Below, piece after piece: positions 22,544 to 30,703 of a DNA stretch of 35,595 nucleotides; position 1 is the first letter of the stretch, and each line of letters starts with the position of its first letter. The DNA comes from Mucilaginibacter_A sp964244955 (GTDB taxonomy: Bacteria > Bacteroidota > Bacteroidia > Sphingobacteriales > Sphingobacteriaceae): NCBI GenBank assembly GCA_964244955.1, contig CAXTKQ010000022.1, positions 1 to 35,595 on the forward strand, given 5' to 3'. The translations under genes were made by a program, and so were the position numbers. Under the pieces are notes generated by a model that was not told where the DNA came from, ran no database searches, and saw only the letters and a list, made by a program, of their open reading frames with translations.

Positions 22544-23447
22544 CAAAGCTTAGCGCCAATTGCTCTTTTTGTGTACAATCGCCCTGAACATACACGGCGG
22601 ACGATCAGTTACTTGCAAAAGAATTTGCTGGCCGAGGATTCGCGTTTGTTTATTTTTTCTGATGGCGCAAAAACCGAAGCCGACCAGGCAAAGGTGAACG
22701 AAGTACGGGCGTTGGTTAAGCAAACAGACGGTTTTAAAACAGTCAAAATCCTGGAAAGCGCAGATAACCAGGGATTGGCAAATGCGATTATTTCCGGCGT
22801 TAGTCAGTTGGTAGAAGAATATGGCAAAGTGATTGTGTTTGAAGATGACCTGCTTTCTTCGCCTTTTACCCTGCGCTATTTTAATGATGCGTTGCAGCGT
22901 TACGCAAACCAGGAAAAAGTGATGCACATCGGCGCTTACATGTACCCGCTTTTAGAAAAAAACCTGCCGCAAACTTTTTTTTACCGCGCGGCAACCAGTT
23001 GGGGCTGGGCAACCTGGGGCCGGGCCTGGAAAAATTTTAACCCGGATATTAACGAGTTGATTGGCCAGTTCAGCAAGCCGCAAATCAAAGCTTTTTCTAT
23101 TGATGGCACGATGAACTTTTGGAAGCAGATGAAGGAATTTAAATCCGGCAAAAACAATTCCTGGGCCATTCGCTGGTATGCTTCTGTTTTTTTAGCTGGT
23201 GGATTGACTTTAAACCCTTCCAAATCCTTAATCCATAATATTGGGCACGACGGCAGCGGCGTGCATTCCAACAAAGAAGACNNNNNNNNNNTACCAGGTG
23301 CATGTGGCCAGGCAGGTCGTTCAGTTTTTTCCTTTAGAATTGGTAGAAAATCAAGAAGCTTACCACGCCATCAAACATTTTTTGCGCAACCGAAAAGGAA
23401 ATTTGCTGCAACGTATTAAGCGTTTCATTACAAAAAAACTATCGTAA
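22541..23447 (+). CDS. Glycosyltransferase, GT-A fold (interrupted by assembly gap)
   Basis: A glycosyltransferase of about 298 residues. It starts MQSLAPIALFVYNRPEHTRR, and shows the donor-binding FIFSDGAKTEADQAKV and the metal-binding VIVFEDDLLSSPFTL (DxD). Later text SWGWATWGRAWKNF is common in Bacteroidota GT2-like proteins. Ten N (23282-23291) follow NKED; deletion restores the frame into YQVHVARQVVQFF and the C-terminus ends at the TAA 23445-23447, which is itself the first part of a TAAAAGAAG motif. It follows the previous methyltransferase by 21 bases and lies in the polysaccharide operon. The sugar is unknown. Confidence 0.83.
23282..23291. other. Assembly gap, ten N
   Basis: Ten N inside a glycosyltransferase gene; deletion restores the frame. 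Confidence 0.95.
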
Positions 23448-23456
23448 AAGAAGTAT
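23443..23456 (-). repeat. CTTCTTTTA motif overlapping a stop codon
   Basis: CGTAAAAGAAGTAT; its TAA is the stop codon of the glycosyltransferase. It lies between the convergent ends of that gene and a minus-strand methyltransferase. Confidence 0.7.
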
Positions 23457-23460
23457 GGGC

Positions 23461-24213
23461 TTATGCTGATTTTCGTGCCGTAAGCATAATATAAGGCGAA
23501 AGTAGTTTGGTTTCGGCAGGGACAATCCGCGTAAATAGTTTACCGGCAAGCCAAATGGTTTTAGTCAGGATTTTAGCCAAAGCAGATTTGGTTTGCTTGT
23601 TTTCCAGCCAAACCGAAAACTTTCCGTAATGGCTCAGTTCCACATCCTGCAAATTCAATTCGCGGCACACCTGCGCCAGCAAATCCAATTGCATGCTTTT
23701 TGTATTGTGTTTGCTGTAATTCTCGGGGTCAAATTTACGCTGCACCCAGCCATTCACACCCAAAAAATTAGGCAACGTAATAAACAAGGTTCCGCCGGGC
23801 TTTAAAAAAGCCAAATGCCTTTTGATAATGTCTTTGGTATCTTCAAAATGCTCGATCAATCCGCAGGAAAGCACCAAATCGTACTGTTTTAACGCTTTGT
23901 ATTTAAACAAATCGCCCTCAATTACACCAATGCTTTTCTCGTTTAAATTATTGGCCGCCAGCACATCCACCAAAATTCCGGTGTGTACATAATAATCAAA
24001 AAGCGTGGTTTCTAGTTTTAAGTATTTGTGGAGGTAAATGGCATAATAGCCCGGAAAACCGCCCAGCTCGATCGCTGTTTTTAACTTGTTTTTTTTAACA
24101 AGTTTTTTTAAAATCTGATGAAAAGTATAATCAGGTTTAATGGCAACGGCGAGGTCTTTCTTCGATTCCCAATACTTTTTCCAGAAAATCCGATCGGTGA
24201 GTTGGTTGCCCAT
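23461..24213 (-). CDS. Class I SAM-dependent methyltransferase
   Basis: A 250-residue methyltransferase on the minus strand, against the direction of its neighbours. Motif I is TAIELGGFPGYYAIYL, a variant glycine-rich loop; the catalytic region shows LVLSCGLIEHFEDTKD and KPGGTLFITLPN. The C-terminal part is diverged. I take ATG 24213 (MGNQLTDRIFWKKYWES); the frame runs on to 24240, but those residues are hydrophobic and lie next to a repeat region. Its 5' end faces a repeat-rich spacer that may contain its promoter. It lies in the polysaccharide cluster; the target is unknown. Confidence 0.8.
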   Translation of the reverse strand: MGNQLTDRIFWKKYWESKKDLAVAIKPDYTFHQILKKLVKKNKLKTAIELGGFPGYYAIYLHKYLKLETTLFDYYVHTGILVDVLAANNLNEKSIGVIEGDLFKYKALKQYDLVLSCGLIEHFEDTKDIIKRHLAFLKPGGTLFITLPNFLGVNGWVQRKFDPENYSKHNTKSMQLDLLAQVCRELNLQDVELSHYGKFSVWLENKQTKSALAKILTKTIWLAGKLFTRIVPAETKLLSPYIMLTARKSA

Positions 24214-24248
24214 TTTGTTGCAAAGTAAAGAAAAAATCAATATTGGAA

Positions 24249-24418
24249 GAAGTCGGAAAGACCGAAAGAAGTTAGAAAGTTTGAAAGAAGTCCGAAAGAT
24301 AGGAAGTCCGAAAATCGGGAAGACAGAACCTAAACAATGGATTTAATTTTTAGATGATTAGAGCTTTTAGGCTTTCTAAGTTCTTCCGGTCTCACGGACT
24401 TCCGGTCTTTCCGACTTC
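24249..24418. repeat. Iterated GAAGTCcGAAAG repeats with inverted arms
   Basis: Left side: several tandem degenerate units of about 16-18 bases such as GAAGTCGGAAAGACCG, GAAGTTAGAAAGTTTG and GAAGTCCGAAAGATAG. Right side: units of the complement, TTCCGGTCTCACGGACTTCC then GGTCTTTCCGACTTCCGGTC. The left GAAGTCGGAAAGACCG (24249-24264) has a perfect 16-base complement at 24403-24418. The whole can fold into a long branched hairpin between two divergent genes. Similar iterated repeats occur in Pedobacter-like genomes (general experience). Confidence 0.75.
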
Positions 24419-24442
24419 CGGTCTTTTTTCCGGCTCTTTTAG

Positions 24443-24450
24443 TAATTTTG
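24443..24450 (+). promoter_or_regulatory. -7-like box of the GT4 gene
   Basis: TAATTTTG, matching TAnnTTTG, ends four bases before the ATG at 24455. If active, the transcript would have almost no leader. Confidence 0.35.
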
Positions 24451-24454
24451 GCCA

Positions 24455-25726
24455 ATGCTGAAAGTTGTCCACTTAAATACTTACGACGGAAACGGAGGTG
24501 CGGGTCGCGCTTGTTTACGTTTGAATTTGGCGCTAAATGCAACCGATGAAGTGAATTCAGAAATTGTGGTTTTCTATAAATTCGGCCAAAATCCTGCTGT
24601 TAAAACTTTCACCAATACGTTGCTAAAACGAGGTTACGCCGCAGCTACCATTGTTGCCGAGCGGTTGCTGGCCAAGCGTTATCTAAAACCGGTTAAAGTT
24701 CCGTTTTCGTTTACGTGGTTTGGTTATTCTGTGGTCCATCATCCGGCGGTTTTGGCCGCGGATATTATCCATTTGCATTGGGTCAACCATAGTTTTCTCA
24801 ACCCAAAACATCTGGCCGAACTGGCAAAACTAAACAAGCCAATTGTGTGGACTTTTCACGACAGCAACGCGTTTACCGGCGGCTGCCATGTGCGTTATTT
24901 GTGCAATCATTTTGAAAACGAGTGCGGCAATTGTCCGGTTTTGGTTGATGCTAATCCGAACGATCAATCGCACAAAATCTGGAAACAAAAAAATGCGGCT
25001 TATCAACAATTGCAATTTCAGATTATTGCGCCAAGCAGTTGGATGAAAAATTCGGTTTTGCGAAGTAGTTTGATGCAAAAAAAGCAGGTTACCGTGATTC
25101 CGAACACGTTGGAAACAAATGTTTTTCAACTTCAAAACCAGCAAGCAGCAAGAACAAAATTAGGTTTGCCAAAAGATAAATTTATTTTCCTGACCGGATT
25201 TATGCCTTCCAAAAAAGATTCGCACAAAGGCGCCGCTTATCTTTTAGAAAGCCTCGAACTTTTAGCTGCTAAAAGAAGCATCGCGGTAGAAAATATAGAA
25301 TTGGTGGTTTTCGGAAACCGAAATACCGAAGATGTTCCCGCTTTTCCGTTTAAAACCACGTTTTTGGGAACCATCAGCGAAGATGAAAAACTGGCTGCCT
25401 GTTATGCCGCTGCCGATGCTTTTTTGATCCCTTCGCTGGAAGATAATTTGCCTTACACCGTGATGGAAAGCCTGGCTTGCGGCACACCGGTTATCGCTTT
25501 TAAAACCGGCGGCATCCCGGATATGATACAGCACGAACACAATGGTTTTTTGGCCGAATACAAATCATCCGAAAGTTTTTGCCAAGGGATGGAATGGATC
25601 AAAAATTACCCGGTAAAAGAAGCATTACGAAAAAACGCCAGGGAAACGGTGATGCAAAAGTTTTCAGAAGGAGTGATCGCCCAGAAACATATCGAATTAT
25701 ACAAAAGCTTGTTGCCAAATGGATAA
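24455..25726 (+). CDS. Glycosyltransferase family 4/1
   Basis: A 423-residue GT-B glycosyltransferase. The N-terminal part has LNTYDGNGGAGRACLRLN for acceptor binding; the C-terminal donor domain has ALPPSLEDNLP-like FLIPSLEDNLPYTVMESLA, the E-x7-E motif, then CGTPVIAFKTGGIPDMI. Family 4 retaining transferases of this type add hexoses or GlcNAc to growing repeat units. Its stop overlaps the next glycosyltransferase start by eight bases, so the two are coupled. Two good copies of the CTTCTTTTA motif lie inside the coding sequence (25260-25281 and 25604-25625), coding AAKRSIA and VKEALR. Confidence 0.9.
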   Translation: MLKVVHLNTYDGNGGAGRACLRLNLALNATDEVNSEIVVFYKFGQNPAVKTFTNTLLKRGYAAATIVAERLLAKRYLKPVKVPFSFTWFGYSVVHHPAVLAADIIHLHWVNHSFLNPKHLAELAKLNKPIVWTFHDSNAFTGGCHVRYLCNHFENECGNCPVLVDANPNDQSHKIWKQKNAAYQQLQFQIIAPSSWMKNSVLRSSLMQKKQVTVIPNTLETNVFQLQNQQAARTKLGLPKDKFIFLTGFMPSKKDSHKGAAYLLESLELLAAKRSIAVENIELVVFGNRNTEDVPAFPFKTTFLGTISEDEKLAACYAAADAFLIPSLEDNLPYTVMESLACGTPVIAFKTGGIPDMIQHEHNGFLAEYKSSESFCQGMEWIKNYPVKEALRKNARETVMQKFSEGVIAQKHIELYKSLLPNG

Positions 25727-26471
25727 GCCGATTTTAAGTGTGATTACGGTTGTGTTTAACAATGCAAAAGATGTGGAGCGAACGATGCTTTCGGTTCTCG
25801 ATCAAACTTATCCAAACATCGAATATTTGGTGGTTGATGGAAAATCAACCGACGGAACTGTTGAAATTATTGAAAAATATCGTGAACATTTGGCTGTTTT
25901 TGTCAGCGAAAAAGATGCCGGCATTTACGATGCAATGAATAAAGGTTTGGCTTTGGCAAAAGGCGGTTACGTTGTTTTTATGAATTCGGGTGATGAATTT
26001 TATGAAAAAGATACGGTAAAAACAGTATTTGCAACAGTGCCGGATGCCGATATTTATTACGGCGAAACGGAGATGGTCAACGAACAATTACAAAGTTTGG
26101 GCCAGCGCCGGCATAAAGCCCCCGAAAATTTCACCTGGAAAGATTTTGAATATGGCATGAACGTAAGCCATCAAGCTGTTTTTATCCGCAGAAATTTGGT
26201 TGGACCTTATGATCTGAAATATCAGTTAAGCGCGGATATTGATTGGATTTTAACGGCGGCAAAAAAAGCACGGAAAATTGTAAACGTACACCAATATGTG
26301 GCTAAATATTTGGTAGGCGGAATGTCGAAAAAGAAACACCGGCAGAGTTTGTTGGAGCGTTTTGCCATTATGCGGAAGCATTACGGTTTGCTGCCCACGG
26401 TTTTAAACCATTTTGTGATTGCTTTTAATTTGGGATCTTATTGGTTGAAAAATAGGCGGACGAATGATTGA
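25719..26471 (+). CDS. Glycosyltransferase family 2
   Basis: A 250-residue GT2 of the short PGL/WcaA type. Motifs: LSVITVVFNNAKDVERTM at the start, YLVVDGKSTDGTVEII (first Asp pair), SEKDAGIYDAMNKGLALAKG (second), and FMNSGDEFY with LSADIDWIL later. These short enzymes are typical of O-antigen and exopolysaccharide loci and often transfer the second or third sugar. It overlaps the previous gene by eight bases and is the last gene of the plus-strand polysaccharide run. A TAAAAACAGTAT variant motif lies inside it at 26017. Confidence 0.9.
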   Translation: MDKPILSVITVVFNNAKDVERTMLSVLDQTYPNIEYLVVDGKSTDGTVEIIEKYREHLAVFVSEKDAGIYDAMNKGLALAKGGYVVFMNSGDEFYEKDTVKTVFATVPDADIYYGETEMVNEQLQSLGQRRHKAPENFTWKDFEYGMNVSHQAVFIRRNLVGPYDLKYQLSADIDWILTAAKKARKIVNVHQYVAKYLVGGMSKKKHRQSLLERFAIMRKHYGLLPTVLNHFVIAFNLGSYWLKNRRTND

Positions 26472-26483
26472 AGTTATAATTTA

Positions 26484-26705
26484 TTAAACGTTTTTAAGAT
26501 TATTTACTGAGTACAACTCTGGCTCTTCTTTTAAAAAATCAAAAGTATTTGATTCCATTGTTATCCGCTGGATATCTTCTACCAGAACCTGATCTTGAGC
26601 CTTACTCAATAAAAACTCAGCAAAATCAACCACTTCCTGAACTGGTTGGTCTGTTAATTTAACAATGCTTCCTACAGCTTTTTCAATTAAAACATTCCGT
26701 TCCAT
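26484..26705 (-). CDS. Orphan DUF2281-like antitoxin
   Basis: A 73-residue protein. Its N-terminal half, KLTDQPVQEVVDFAEFLLSK, resembles the dimerisation head of the DUF2281 antitoxins at 15503 and 30058 (KLPDSLQKEVEGFVDFL). The C-terminus is acidic (DFLKEEPELYS), as expected for a toxin-binding tail. No PIN or other toxin gene follows; the next frame is the end of a glycosyltransferase on the other strand. It starts 13 bases after the stop of the YfhO-like gene and may be read from that transcript. It could be a solitary antitoxin or a regulator. Confidence 0.6.
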   Translation of the reverse strand: MERNVLIEKAVGSIVKLTDQPVQEVVDFAEFLLSKAQDQVLVEDIQRITMESNTFDFLKEEPELYSVNNLKNV

Positions 26706-26717
26706 AACGTAATTTAA

Positions 26718-29204
26718 TTATCGGGATACTGTTTTTACCGCCCTTTTTTTCCTGCTTTCTGTAAAAACATAACCGCCAAAAGCCAACACCAGCAATATAG
26801 AACCGGCCGTAGAAATCGCTTCGCCGGTGTAATAAGAATTTGGGTGGAAGATAAACTCAATTTTATGGTTTCCTACCGGGATTTGTGCAGCACGCAATAA
26901 GTAATCGGCACGGAAATACGGGCTTTCCTTTCCGTCAATCAGCATTTTCCAGCCTTTGTCGTAATAAATTTCTGAAAAAACAGCAACCTGGTTGGTGGTC
27001 GAGCCGCTTTGATAAACCAAATGCTCGGGTGCATAACTGGTAAGCGTTATTTTTCCGTTTTCGTCTATCGCATTTTGTTTGGTGTTAATGAATGATTGAT
27101 ATTTTATATCCACAATTGCTTCATTCTTCGGATCGAAACTGCTGATCGCCTGCATTTCCTGGTCGGCATTATCCGCAAAACGCACTTTTTTTACAAACCA
27201 GGCATGTCCGCAAGCCGTTGCATTGGCTTTCATACCGGCAGTTTGCGATTTCGGATCGGCCGTAATCACATATTTGGTGTTCAGCATGTCCAAAACGTCC
27301 GGGTTAATGCTTTTGGTAAACTGGTTGTCAATCAGTTCCTGAAAACGCTTCAGTTTTGCTGCATGGTAACCGCCCAGGGTTTTATGAAAGTAAGAAGTAG
27401 AAGCATTTTGAAAAGGATCAATAGTCAAATCCAGCACACGGAAATCTGGATCAGTGTCGCGCAAAATAAACTCGTCAACTTCCCGTGGCGTACGCACTTG
27501 CACGGCTTCGTCTTTTGGCAAAAAGCTGTCGTCTTTTAAATAACGCTTATCTACCGACCAAAGATCAACCAAAGTAACCGCCAGAATCAGCAGCGAAGTA
27601 ATTTGCAGGTTGATTTTTTGTTTGATAAACGCCCACAAAACACCAAAAGTAAGCAGCACAAAAATTAAGGAACGGATGGCATCGGCACGCGCCAAACCAA
27701 TACGGTCTTGCACCAAAGCATTATTCACGATGGAATTGGCAAAAGCACTGTCGCCCTGAAAAGCCTGCGTCAATTGTGCAATCAAAGATTCATCAGCAGT
27801 TGCACTTTTAAAACTGAAAAACAGCGAAGGCAATACGGCAATTAGCAATGCAATTCCACCAGTGATGTATAAAGCGAGGAACAGTTTTTTCAGGATAAAA
27901 GCTTTGTCCTTTGTTTGCAATACTTCTTTTATCGCTAAAAAACCAAGGATTGGAAAAGCCAGTTGCGTCAAAACCAAAATAGATTCGACCGCGCGGAACT
28001 TGTTATAAAGCGGAAAATAGTTGAAAAACAAATCGGAAACCAGCGTAAAGTTTTTTCCGAAAGAAAGCAGCATACTTAAAATTACGGTTGCCAGCAGCCA
28101 CCATTTAATACGGTTTCGGATAATCAGTAAGCCAAAAACAAACAGAAAACAAATGCCTGCACCAAAATACCACGGGCCTGCTGTACTTGGTTTTTCGCCC
28201 CAATAAGTCGGTAATTGTGCAGCAAAACTAGCTGCCTGATCTTCGGGAACACCTTTTGCTATTAAAGCTTGTGCAACTTTAGAATCCGCTTTTAATGTAC
28301 CACCAGCCGATTCGCCTCCATAAGTATCAGGAATTAAGAATGTAATACATTCACCAATGCCTTGACTCCATCCATAGGCATATTCTTTATCCAAGCCAGT
28401 TGTTAAACCAGCAGCAACAGGTCGTGTTAAGTTTGATTTTCCACGGGTAGATTCCTTTCCGTATTCATAGGTAGTCCATAACAAGGAAGCGTTGATCATT
28501 ACCGCAATCAACATAGCACCAGCCAGCCAGGCAATTGATTTAAAAAATGCTACCGTAGTTTTATTTTTGATAGCATGATAAAATTCAATCCCAACCAAAA
28601 TCAACAGCGAAAACATCAAATAATACGCCATCTGGATATGGTTGGAACGGATTTCCATCGCCAAAAAGAAGGCGGTTAAAACAGCTCCGAGCCAATATTT
28701 TCCGCGTAAAGTGAGAATGATACCGGCCAAAATCGGCGCAAAAAAAGTAATGGCATAAGCTTGGTTAGAATGCCCGGCGTGCAGCAAAATAAAATTGTAC
28801 GACGAAAAAGTAAACGCAATAGCACCGGCAGCGGCCAGCCAGGGGTTTAACCGCAGCACGCAAAACAATAAATAGGCACCAAAAAGCGACAGTAAAACGG
28901 TATCAATCGGGTTAGGAAATACGGCTTTTAAGGCAGAAATTACATACGTGGTAATGTTGGCCGGATAAAAAGCCCAGATTTGGTAAGCCGGCATCCCGCC
29001 AAAAACCTGGTTGGTCCACAGCGGTGCTTTTCCGGTTTTGGCGCGCACGTCCATAATTTCTTTTTGCATGCCTTGCGCTTGCGTTACATCGCTTTGCACC
29101 AAAACTTTCCCTTGAAATGCAGGCGTAAAATAAAAGAAACAGATGGCAAAAAATAAGCCCGCGATGGCGAAGTGAACGCCATTTTGCTTGAACCAGTTAT
29201 TCAT
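26718..29204 (-). CDS. YfhO-like integral membrane protein
   Basis: An 828-residue protein with about twelve helices in the N-terminal half, a large extracytoplasmic insert, and further helices near residues 520-570 and 800. The order (helices, soluble domain from about residue 590 with SSFDPKNEAIVDIKYQSF and YDKGWKMLIDGKESPYFRAD, final helix) matches the YfhO family, GT-C-like membrane proteins tied to glycosylation of teichoic acids or lipids in Firmicutes. In Bacteroidota the role is not established. It lies beside the polysaccharide cluster but on the other strand. A variant motif overlaps its 3' end (26726-26740) and a good motif lies inside it at 27920-27940. Confidence 0.88.
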   Translation of the reverse strand: MNNWFKQNGVHFAIAGLFFAICFFYFTPAFQGKVLVQSDVTQAQGMQKEIMDVRAKTGKAPLWTNQVFGGMPAYQIWAFYPANITTYVISALKAVFPNPIDTVLLSLFGAYLLFCVLRLNPWLAAAGAIAFTFSSYNFILLHAGHSNQAYAITFFAPILAGIILTLRGKYWLGAVLTAFFLAMEIRSNHIQMAYYLMFSLLILVGIEFYHAIKNKTTVAFFKSIAWLAGAMLIAVMINASLLWTTYEYGKESTRGKSNLTRPVAAGLTTGLDKEYAYGWSQGIGECITFLIPDTYGGESAGGTLKADSKVAQALIAKGVPEDQAASFAAQLPTYWGEKPSTAGPWYFGAGICFLFVFGLLIIRNRIKWWLLATVILSMLLSFGKNFTLVSDLFFNYFPLYNKFRAVESILVLTQLAFPILGFLAIKEVLQTKDKAFILKKLFLALYITGGIALLIAVLPSLFFSFKSATADESLIAQLTQAFQGDSAFANSIVNNALVQDRIGLARADAIRSLIFVLLTFGVLWAFIKQKINLQITSLLILAVTLVDLWSVDKRYLKDDSFLPKDEAVQVRTPREVDEFILRDTDPDFRVLDLTIDPFQNASTSYFHKTLGGYHAAKLKRFQELIDNQFTKSINPDVLDMLNTKYVITADPKSQTAGMKANATACGHAWFVKKVRFADNADQEMQAISSFDPKNEAIVDIKYQSFINTKQNAIDENGKITLTSYAPEHLVYQSGSTTNQVAVFSEIYYDKGWKMLIDGKESPYFRADYLLRAAQIPVGNHKIEFIFHPNSYYTGEAISTAGSILLVLAFGGYVFTESRKKRAVKTVSR

Positions 29205-29355
29205 CTAAAATTAAAAATTGTATGAATCCCAAACCTACTGAAATTTAATAAAAATGCGGTATAAATTTCGGGCAGCGTTTATCAAATTAAAAAATTAACG
29301 CAATTCGTTTGAAGGAATCAGGATTGAAGTTGAAGACTAAGCTACTTTGGTTTGA

Positions 29356-29646
29356 TTAGCAAGGTTGTGCTTTGGTGCGAAGCAGAAAAAATACCGCTAA
29401 AAGAAGTATCCAGCTAACGCCATAAGCAATCAAAGTTTTACGATCAAATTCCTCGGGGTTTCTTCGGATCCGGTAAAAATTATAAACACCTAAAAGGATA
29501 AGCACCAGCCAAAAATACCATTTGATGGTGATGCACATGGCAAAAGCCTGGATATCAACCACGGTAACGATGTAATTGATAACGATAAGTGAAACCACTT
29601 CCGGCGTGCCAAAATGACGGCGGTTGAATACTTCTTTTGGGATCAT
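29356..29646 (-). CDS. Small membrane protein of unknown function
   Basis: A 96-residue protein with three hydrophobic segments (VVSLIVINYIVTVVD, WYFWLVLILLGVYNFY, SWILLLAVFFLL) and a short basic-acidic loop RRNPEEFDRKT. I recognise no family. ATG 29646 is chosen; a TTG nine bases upstream is also in frame. It starts 11 bases after the stop of the DUF4834 gene and is probably co-transcribed with it. The last helix is encoded across a CTTCTTTTA motif copy (29394-29409). Confidence 0.65.
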   Translation of the reverse strand: MIPKEVFNRRHFGTPEVVSLIVINYIVTVVDIQAFAMCITIKWYFWLVLILLGVYNFYRIRRNPEEFDRKTLIAYGVSWILLLAVFFLLRTKAQPC

Positions 29647-29657
29647 TTGCCGCAAGA

Positions 29658-29912
29658 TTATTTGACTTCTTCGTATCGTACAAACTCGCCTTCAGTTTTG
29701 GGAATGGCGCTTTTGTAAACGTTGGGCGGAATATAATCCACTTTTAACGTGCCTTCTTTGGGGCCGCGCGGCGCGCTTTGTTGTGCGCTGGCTTGTTGTG
29801 CTTGCGCTTTGTTCACTACGCTTCTAAACAAAGCGGGCAACAACATCCGGCCCAACATCCGAAGCAAATACAAAATGCAAATGAATATGATTAAAAAACG
29901 GATAAGCAACAT
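29658..29912 (-). CDS. DUF4834 family protein
   Basis: An 84-residue protein with one N-terminal helix (LLIRFLIIFICILYLLRMLG), a Gln/Ala-rich middle (NKAQAQQASAQQSA) and a charged end EGTLKVDYIPPNVYKSA. This is the layout of the DUF4834 family, common and near universal in Bacteroidota and of unknown function. It has a TATATTTG -7-like box (29933-29940) upstream and is followed by a small membrane-protein gene. Confidence 0.8.
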   Translation of the reverse strand: MLLIRFLIIFICILYLLRMLGRMLLPALFRSVVNKAQAQQASAQQSAPRGPKEGTLKVDYIPPNVYKSAIPKTEGEFVRYEEVK

Positions 29913-29932
29913 GTTGATTTGAATATGGAATA

Positions 29933-29940
29933 CAAATATA
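29933..29940 (-). promoter_or_regulatory. -7-like box of the DUF4834 gene
   Basis: Minus strand TATATTTG, matching TAnnTTTG, 20 bases before the ATG at 29912. The -33 part is weak. Confidence 0.4.
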
Positions 29941-30007
29941 AAAGTTTAACGGAAAAAGGTTTAAACTTATCGCAATCAAAATTAAAATTTAACCTTGCTT
30001 TATCGAA

Positions 30008-30038
30008 TTGATTGCAATTACTGTTTTCGTTATATTTG
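30008..30038 (+). promoter_or_regulatory. Promoter of the second antitoxin-toxin operon
   Basis: TTG (30008-30010), a 20-base spacer, then TATATTTG (30031-30038), close to consensus, 19 bases before the antitoxin ATG. Confidence 0.6.
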
Positions 30039-30057
30039 TTACAGTAAATATTGAGTT

Positions 30058-30273
30058 ATGGATATTTTAGAAAAAATTAAACTTTTGCCTTTGGATAAGC
30101 AGAAAGAAGTAGAAGATATTGTTGATTTTCTCTCTTCAAAATATGGAGAAAACGTAAAAGACATTAAAAGTCTCGCAGAACAGCGAAGGAAACATCTTGA
30201 TAGTTTAAAAGGAAAAATATGGATGGCTGATGATTTCAACGAAACGCCTGAAGAATTTAACGAGTATATTTAA
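30058..30273 (+). CDS. DUF2281 antitoxin
   Basis: A 71-residue antitoxin. The head KIKLLPLDKQKEVEDIVDFL is the DUF2281 dimerisation region, and the tail KGKIWMADDFNETPEEFNEY is the acidic toxin-binding part. Same family as the antitoxin at 15503 but with one tail. Its stop overlaps the toxin start by one base (TAATG). It has its own promoter at 30008-30038 and probably represses it. Confidence 0.88.
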   Translation: MDILEKIKLLPLDKQKEVEDIVDFLSSKYGENVKDIKSLAEQRRKHLDSLKGKIWMADDFNETPEEFNEYI

Positions 30274-30656
30274 TGGCACTTTTATTAGATACACATGTTG
30301 TTATCTGGTTACAAAGCAATAGTGTAAAACTTTCTAAAAATACTTTAGAAATTTTGCTTTCTGCGGAAGTTTTGTTTTTAAGTAAAGTTTCTATTTGGGA
30401 GATTGCCATAAAAGTTAAGTCAGGAAAACTAATATTGGATCAATCGGTAGAAATGTTTGTCGAAAGTTTCATCAGATTTTATCGTGTAAAATTATTAGAC
30501 ATTTCCTTGCCCCATATTTACCAAACCCAGCAACTTCCGCTTCACCATCGCGATCCTTTCGACCGATTACTAATTGCACAAGCTACTGTCGAACAAATAC
30601 CGATTGTTAGTTCTGACGAATGGTTTGATCGGTATGAAATAGAACGGATTTGGTGA
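30273..30656 (+). CDS. vapC: PIN-domain toxin, VapC-like
   Basis: A 127-residue PIN-domain ribonuclease with all four acids: Asp in LLDTHVVIWL, Glu in VSIWEIAIKV, Asp in HHRDPFDRLLIAQA, Asp in IVSSDEWF. It is the same length as the toxin at 15901 and alike in the motifs, but the rest has drifted, so the pairs are paralogous rather than recent copies. It overlaps its antitoxin by one base. Confidence 0.9.
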   Translation: MALLLDTHVVIWLQSNSVKLSKNTLEILLSAEVLFLSKVSIWEIAIKVKSGKLILDQSVEMFVESFIRFYRVKLLDISLPHIYQTQQLPLHHRDPFDRLLIAQATVEQIPIVSSDEWFDRYEIERIW

Positions 30657-30659
30657 AAA

Positions 30660-30703
30660 TTAGGTGATAAAAGAAGCATCATACTTCTTTTACCACTAAA
30701 ATT
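30660..30703. repeat. Divergent pair of CTTCTTTTA motifs
   Basis: Reverse half ending TAAAAGAAGCAT (30668-30679), one base, then forward half ATACTTCTTTTACCAC and TAAAA. The centre AAAAGAAGCATCATACTTC forms an inverted repeat facing outward, unlike the inward pairs at 9056 and 21640. It lies between the toxin stop and the uvrB stop. Confidence 0.8.
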
